Positions 11,112 through 15,299 of a stretch of 15,299 nucleotides of DNA are shown piece by piece. Position 1 is the first letter of the stretch; the number at the start of each line of letters is the position of its first letter. This DNA comes from Spirogloea muscicola (Eukaryota; Streptophyta; Zygnematophyceae; Spirogloeales; Spirogloeaceae). The notes under the pieces were generated by a model that did not search any database, was not told the DNA's origin, and saw nothing but the letters and a program-made list of their open reading frames with translations. A program made the translations under genes and the position numbers. Where the stretch lies: the NCBI GenBank assembly GCA_009602725.1, contig WELB01000006.1:325450-340748 (forward strand), in the 5' to 3' direction.

Positions 11112-13073
11112 GAGCGTGACGATGGCGAGCTGGAGCGCAGCGGGCAGCCGCTGTGCATCTACGAGCCATACTGGGGCGCCGGCGCCTGGCCCTTCCTGCG
11201 CGCCGGTGTGCCGCTGTACCGCGGCCTTGCCCTGGACAGCGGCGCGCGCCGCCCGGGCTCCGACGACCTCGATGGTGCCGCGCGCCTGCCGCTGCTGGCC
11301 TCCGCCTACTACCGCGCGGCGCTGTGCGAGGCCGGCGGCGTGCTAGCAATCGGCCGCAGGCTGGAGCGCGTGCATGCTGCGCCCTCCGTCGGCTTCCAGT
11401 CATGGCGGGCCGATGCTGCGGGCGCGGGGCTGCGCCCGCCCGCCGAGGCCGCGCTCGAGGGCGCACTCGAGGCTGGGCGCTACGGTGCCGCCGTTTTCTT
11501 CTGGGCACCTCTGCGGCAGCAGCCGGGGGCCAGGCTCGCCGGCACGCCGCCCGGCACAGCTGCTGCCAATGTCAGCGGTGGCAGCTCCAGCGGCAACTTG
11601 GGAGGGAACTTCTGGGCGACGTGCGATGCCGTCAACGCTGGGCAGTGCCGGTGCGCCCTCCTCGCTCCCTCTCCCTCTCCCCCCTGTGCCACCCTCAAGC
11701 CTTTGCCATGGCTGCGGGGCCCTCCCCTTGCCCCCATCTCCTTATCGTCCTCTGCTCCTCCCCTCTCCTCCCCCGTTGCTGGGCAGCATGGTGTTCCTGG
11801 CGGGCCTGCGAGCGATGTACAGCTTGCCGGCAAACTGGACGGACCTGCCGCCGATGCCCGGCGGTGGCAACGTCTCCTGGCCCATGACGCACAGCTGGGC
11901 GATGCCCACGCCCATGTTTGCGGACTTTGTGCTCTTCGCCAGGCATGCCCCCGCATTCCCGCCCGTCCGCTCTGCCTGCACCCCGGCCGTGATGCTACTT
12001 GCCAAAATTTGCCGCAGTTTGTCCATTGCTGAAATTTAATTAGTCTGACCACATTCATGTCTTCAACTCCTCACCATTGACGCGTAATCGTTGGCTGTCT
12101 ATGCAACACTCTTCATCTTCAGCTTGCTTGCTTCCGAGCTCGTCACTCTACTGCCGTCCTCCAGGCTGGCAGCTGTGCTCGTCTCAGTTCCCTGACACGT
12201 TTGTCCAAGAAGGCATGGAGGTCTAATAGAAGCTCTTGGATTTGGTCGCGGTGGTGCGAGCGCAGGATCTTCATAGACGCCCTGGACTCGTTGTACTATG
12301 AGGCGCACCGCACTGTGGGCAAGTGCCCGCTCAGCAGCACGCCATCAGAGGTGTGGCTTGGCTCGCCAGACACATCCCTTTGCCCCCTCTTCTTTCCCAT
12401 GTATTGAATGCTGAGCACAGACTGTGACCTCCGGCCTTCCACTGATGCAGGCGCAGCACTGCTACTGCCGGCTGCTGGAGCGCATGGTGGCGGTGTGGGC
12501 GTACCATAGTGGCAAGCGGCTGGTGCTCGTGGACACCGCCACCGGAGCGATGACGGAGCAGCACCTGCTCGCTGACCGCGAGGGCCAGCGCCGCTGGCGC
12601 AGGTTCTTCGCCCGCTCCCTCCTCAAGGTTTGCCGCCATTGCCACCTACCCCATCTCTGCAGTTTATCAAGCAGGCCTGGGCATTTGAATGGCAGCAGCT
12701 GACACGACAGGGGCATGTTGAGCAGGAGATGGATGAGGCACGCGCAGAGGAGGCGGATGTGGCAAAGCCGGAGCGGCACTGGATCTGGCCACACACTGGT
12801 GACGTTGTTTGGGCGGGGCTGGCCGAGAAGGAGCGGCTTGCGCGGCAGCGCGAGAAGGCAGACAAGGCGCGGCGACAGAAGGAGCGCCTTGCGCGGATGC
12901 GCCGGCGGTACAAGCAGAAGGCATTGGGCCGCGTGAGCCGGAAGAAGCCGACACCAGGGCCGCCGCAGCCGCCTGCAGTACCCTCATCGCCAGCATGGCT
13001 GGCACAGGCAGTGCCTGACGCAGAGCTCAGGGGGGATGGCGAGGATCCCCCATTTGACCTTGCAACGGAGTGA
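11059..13073 (+). CDS. C-terminal half of a large plant-type glycosyltransferase (At4g01210/At5g04480-like), 5' truncated, 5 exons
   Basis: Exons: 11059-11650 (homology from 11061), 11787-11942, 12266-12350, 12451-12627, 12726-13073 (TGA). They join in frame to about 450 residues. From memory, the motifs follow the C-terminal region of the plant family annotated as glycosyltransferase family 1: LHERDDGELERSGQPLCIYE, GAGAWPFL, LYRGLAL, RLPLL.SAYYR, VGFQSWRA, FWATCDAVNAGQCR, LPPMPGG, HSWAMPTP, FIDALDSLYYEAH, HCYCRLLE, VWAYHSGKRLV, EMDEARAEEAD, HWIWPHTGDVVW. The end is a basic, probably coiled-coil segment rich in Lys, Arg, Glu. The catalytic GT-B domain that precedes this in the family is absent, and exon 1 has no in-frame Met, so the gene is cut at or near the N at 11058. 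Intron 2 needs a GC donor (11943). The last acceptor at 12725 is preferred because it aligns LLK-EMDEARAEEAD; an acceptor at 12662 would need a 35-base intron. Donor sugar and product are unknown; the family is thought to work in the secretory pathway. Confidence 0.85.
11943..12265 (+). other. Probable GC-AG intron in the glycosyltransferase-family gene
   Basis: The exon ends TTCGCCAG at 11942 and is followed by GCATGC. The acceptor is GAGCGCAG at 12265. This joins FVLFA-R to IFIDALDSLYYE in phase 2, matching the uninterrupted family sequence. No GT donor nearby gives the same join. Confidence 0.75.
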
Positions 13074-13415
13074 TAAGCCTGTGCCATTGTCACACTGCAG
13101 AAGCGCAGCCTAGCCTTCATGTGGCGCCTGCATTTTGCGTTCTTTCATTCTTTCAGCCATCCCTCTGCAGGTCTGTGCACTGGCAGCAAGCCAGTCTTGG
13201 CACGCTCAATGACCTGGGCGGCCTTTCAGTCCGGCAACCTGCCGCGTACTGCTTGAGTTTGCACCAGCGGAGGCGGCCTTGAGGGCGGGGGTCTTAGGGG
13301 CTAGGGGAGAGACATAGGTGGTCAGAGCGGAGCTGCAGGTGGCAGCCGAACTCGTATTGGCTGTTGTCCCTCTTGGCAGCCTGGCTGCTGCTAAAAGTTA
13401 CTGCACTTAGCCGCG
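13074..13415. other. Short convergent intergenic region
   Basis: About 340 bases between two converging stop codons (TGA at 13071-13073 on +, TGA at 13418-13416 on -). It must hold both 3' UTRs. No TGTAA signal for either gene was seen here, so ends may overlap or use other signals. No gene is visible. Confidence 0.6.
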
Positions 13416-14702
13416 TCAGAGGTTGGATGGAGGCACTGCAGCCGGCTTGAAGTCGCGGTGTGCAATGACGGCGTAGAAGGGATCAGCTGGTGATGAGTGC
13501 CGGAAAAGGTCCTGGAGGAGCCGCAGCAGCCCGGTGCTGGTGGTAGATGAATTGGGCGCCTCAGAAGGCAAGTGTCGGACGACCTCGGGCTCCGTGAAGC
13601 CACTTATGCACTGGAAATACTGCTTGACAAGGAGAACACGGCCAAAAGCTGTGCTATCGCGCCATGCCGCAATTGCCTGTGGGGACATGGCGACCATTGG
13701 GACAATTTGTGAGGTGTTGGTGTCCCGGTTTGGCTACTGTGGGATTAGAGCACGCTGTGTTGTGCAGACGTAGCTCCAAGCTAAGGCGTGCTGCATCGGG
13801 CACTTGCCTTGTCGTAGAACATGCGATTGCTGAAGCTGACAATTAAAACGCCGCCAGGGCGCAAGGTGCGGTACACCTCGGCAAACACTGCCTCAGGCTG
13901 CTGCAAGTACTGCACGCTCAGAGCGCACAGCGCCGCGTCGATGCTACAGTCTGCAGCCTCGCGCAGCTGCGGGTCTGCACAGTAATCAAGGTGAAATTGC
14001 AGCACGTGGATAGGAATCAGAGCTGATCCAACACCAATCTGAACTGTCAGAATAAAGTACGACATTCAATATTACAATGCTTGCTTACATAACTCCAGTT
14101 ACTGGCAGCAAAAGGTGGCGGCAGCAGCGAGGGACCTTTGTTGAGGTCTTGGACAAAGGACCGCCCGAGGCGAGGGTTGCGGGCCAACTCGGCGGCGCTC
14201 AGGCCATGGCCAGTGACGCTGCGGTATGCAGCGCGCTCCGGAAGGTGGCTGACCCAGGAGCTCATGAGGTCGAGGACGTCGCTGCCATCCGGCACGCGCT
14301 CGGCGTACAACGCCGTCAGCCTGCCCAGGAAGCTGTCGTCCACGTGGGTCACCTGCCGCCGCCGCCGCCATGGCCGCCGTCGTGAGCTGCCGGCGCCGGC
14401 GGCGCCGCATCCGGCCGGCAGCGGCGTTGGCAGAGGCGGCGGCGGCGGTGGGCGCCCACAAAGCGCGGGGAAGCGTAGAAGTTGCTGTCCGGCCGCTGGT
14501 CCAGCTTCGTTCGCCCCGCGCGCTCGAGGACCTCGCGCACGACCACGCCGCTGCCGCCGCCGCTGCTGCTGAGTGTGGCGGCTGGCCGCAGCGCCCTCGT
14601 CGGCACAGCTGCAGGCTTGCCCACAAGAGCAGCAGCAAGCCGCCGAGCTCTGCGGTGGCTTGCTGTGCAGGCTGGCGTCCCAGGCGCCGTCACGGCCGCC
14701 AT
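13416..14702 (-). CDS. SAM-dependent methyltransferase (type 11-like), organelle-targeted, complete, 4 exons
   Basis: Exons, transcript order: 14702-14460, 14352-14136, 13974-13808, 13676-13416; all phases agree, giving 295 aa. The N-terminal 60 or so residues are rich in Ala, Arg and Ser (MAAVTAPGTPACTASHRRAR), like a plastid or mitochondrial transit peptide. The body shows FYASPRF-VTHVDD, DVLDLMSSWVSHLP (residues 106-119, in the place of SAM motif I), VQDLNKDPQL, IDAALCALSVQYLQQPEAVF (motif II region) and LRPGGVLIVSFSNRMFYDK (motif III, about 191-209), then AIAAWR...KQYFQCISGFTEPEVV. This is an uncharacterised methyltransferase family of plants, algae and bacteria as I recall it; the substrate is unknown. 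Motif I lacks the usual GxGxG. Intron 3 (13807-13677) has a GC donor. The gene converges with the glycosyltransferase-family gene. The ATG at 14702 is the first in this frame after a run without clear coding. Confidence 0.88.
13677..13807 (-). other. GC-AG intron in the methyltransferase gene (best example)
   Basis: The exon ends GACAAG at 13808 and the intron begins GCAAGT, the textbook GC-donor consensus (AAG before GCAAGT). The acceptor is CCCACAG at 13677. The join NRMFYDK-AIAAWRD is in phase 0 and matches the continuous family motif. Without splicing, the frame soon reaches a stop. Confidence 0.85.
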
Positions 14703-14984
14703 CTCGCTGCGTCGTCTAGCCTATGCCAGCTGATATTGAAGAATCGGCTGCCAGCGCAGTGGGGCCCTGGCCCTGATGGCTGCCGGCACCTGACCAAGCT
14801 GCTGTATGTATTCTGAATCTAAGCACTTTCTGCACCGTCCATCTCAACCATAACATTACATACAACGTTCAGCGCCGGTGGATTGATGGCGGGCAGCATG
14901 GACATCAGAGAGGCACTGCTCCCAATGGAGTATGTAGCTGGCAAAACCAAATCTGTCAACAAATAGTAATCAGCTTCCAATTAA
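14703..14984. other. Upstream region of the methyltransferase gene
   Basis: About 280 bases between the methyltransferase ATG and the reverse-transcriptase remnant. It presumably contains the promoter and 5' UTR of the - strand gene, but no TATA-like element is convincing. A 30-codon open stretch at 14874-14966 on the + strand follows an AG, but it is too short and unrecognised to call. Confidence 0.5.
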
Positions 14985-15299
14985 ACAGCATTCAATCCGT
15001 CCAAGTCCTTTTGGGCCACGGTCGCGGCTCACCCGGGCGTCCACGCCCCCACGTACGCCGACGATACAACGCTGGTGGGGCCGCCAGAAGAAGGCTCGCC
15101 CATAAAGAAAGAGGGGCTGGCAAAGCCAGCCCAAAAAGAATGGACAATGTCCAAAGCCGAAGAATGAGAAGCCGAGGAAGGACTCCTCTACTCTACCAAT
15201 CACGACAACATACTAGGGAAGCTCAGTACCCGCGAGTGAGCAACATCAGGTCCGAGTAGCTCGAGGCAGGGAAGGAGGCACTCCGCCGAGACCCGGAGG
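14985..15299 (+). pseudogene. Degraded reverse-transcriptase fragment of a non-LTR-type retrotransposon
   Basis: In the frame of 15051, after a TAA at 14982, the translation has AAHPGVHAPTYADDTTLVGP, with the YADD catalytic core of reverse transcriptases at 15054-15065 and the hydrophobic TLVG turn that usually follows it. The frame is broken by TGA at 15165 and again by TGA at 15237. Upstream RT motifs are absent, so this is only the palm core and some following sequence, running off the right edge. The HPGV...AYADDTTLVGP pattern resembles RTs of non-LTR elements found in algal genomes (from memory). It is probably non-functional. The short length leaves some doubt, and the right-hand sequence outside the window would settle it. 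Confidence 0.55.

Noticed and set aside
10628-11119. 163-codon + strand frame opposite the bS6-like gene
   Set aside because: It lies antisense to the bS6 exons, lacks any domain, and is not in frame with the glycosyltransferase-family protein to its right.
10897-11508. 203-codon Arg-rich minus-strand frame
   Set aside because: Antisense shadow of a GC-rich coding exon; Arg/Ala/Pro composition is typical of such shadows.
12663-12725. In-frame 21-codon extension before the last glycosyltransferase exon
   Set aside because: It would need a 35-base intron and inserts residues where the family has none.
14874-14966. 30-codon open stretch after an AG, ending in TAG
   Set aside because: It reads plausibly as a terminal exon but is too short, unrecognised and without a partner exon in the window.

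Overview
The window reads as nuclear DNA of a green alga (Chlorophyta, possibly a trebouxiophyte; the exact lineage cannot be fixed from sequence alone). The genes are split by many spliceosomal introns of about 90-500 bases. Exons are richer in G+C than introns. The proteins are plant or algal types: a thylakoid C-terminal processing protease, GDP-mannose 4,6-dehydratase, a bS6-like organellar ribosomal protein, a large plant-type glycosyltransferase family and an organelle-targeted methyltransferase. Exon boundaries were deduced by hand from splice sites, phase and family similarity. All modelled boundaries keep the reading frame.

Layout, left to right. (1) 3-4570, + strand: the 3' thirteen exons of a CtpA/D1-processing protease, open at the left edge. 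(2) 4571-6059: convergent intergenic and UTR sequence. (3) 8515-6060, - strand: a complete six-exon GDP-mannose 4,6-dehydratase (352 aa). (4) 8516-9770: non-coding, very GC-rich at first, with several hairpins, an undetermined base at 8594 and a strong long-armed inverted repeat at 9016-9326. (5) 11111-9771, - strand: a four-exon bS6-domain protein with a very acidic C-terminal tail; its first two exons are less certain. (6) 11059-13073, + strand: the C-terminal half of a large plant-type glycosyltransferase. It starts abruptly beside a second undetermined base at 11058, with no start codon and no catalytic GT domain. (7) 14702-13416, - strand: a complete four-exon SAM-dependent methyltransferase (295 aa). 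(8) 14985 to the right edge, + strand: a degraded reverse-transcriptase fragment with a YADD motif.

The genes look like independent housekeeping loci and do not form a functional cluster. The protease would act in photosystem II maturation, the dehydratase in GDP-fucose (or GDP-rhamnose) supply, and the bS6 protein in organellar translation. The points most worth following are three introns that appear to use GC instead of GT donors, the likely assembly join at 11058 that decapitates the glycosyltransferase gene, and the inverted-repeat element at 9016-9326. I see no defence system, operon, CRISPR array or other clearly new system.
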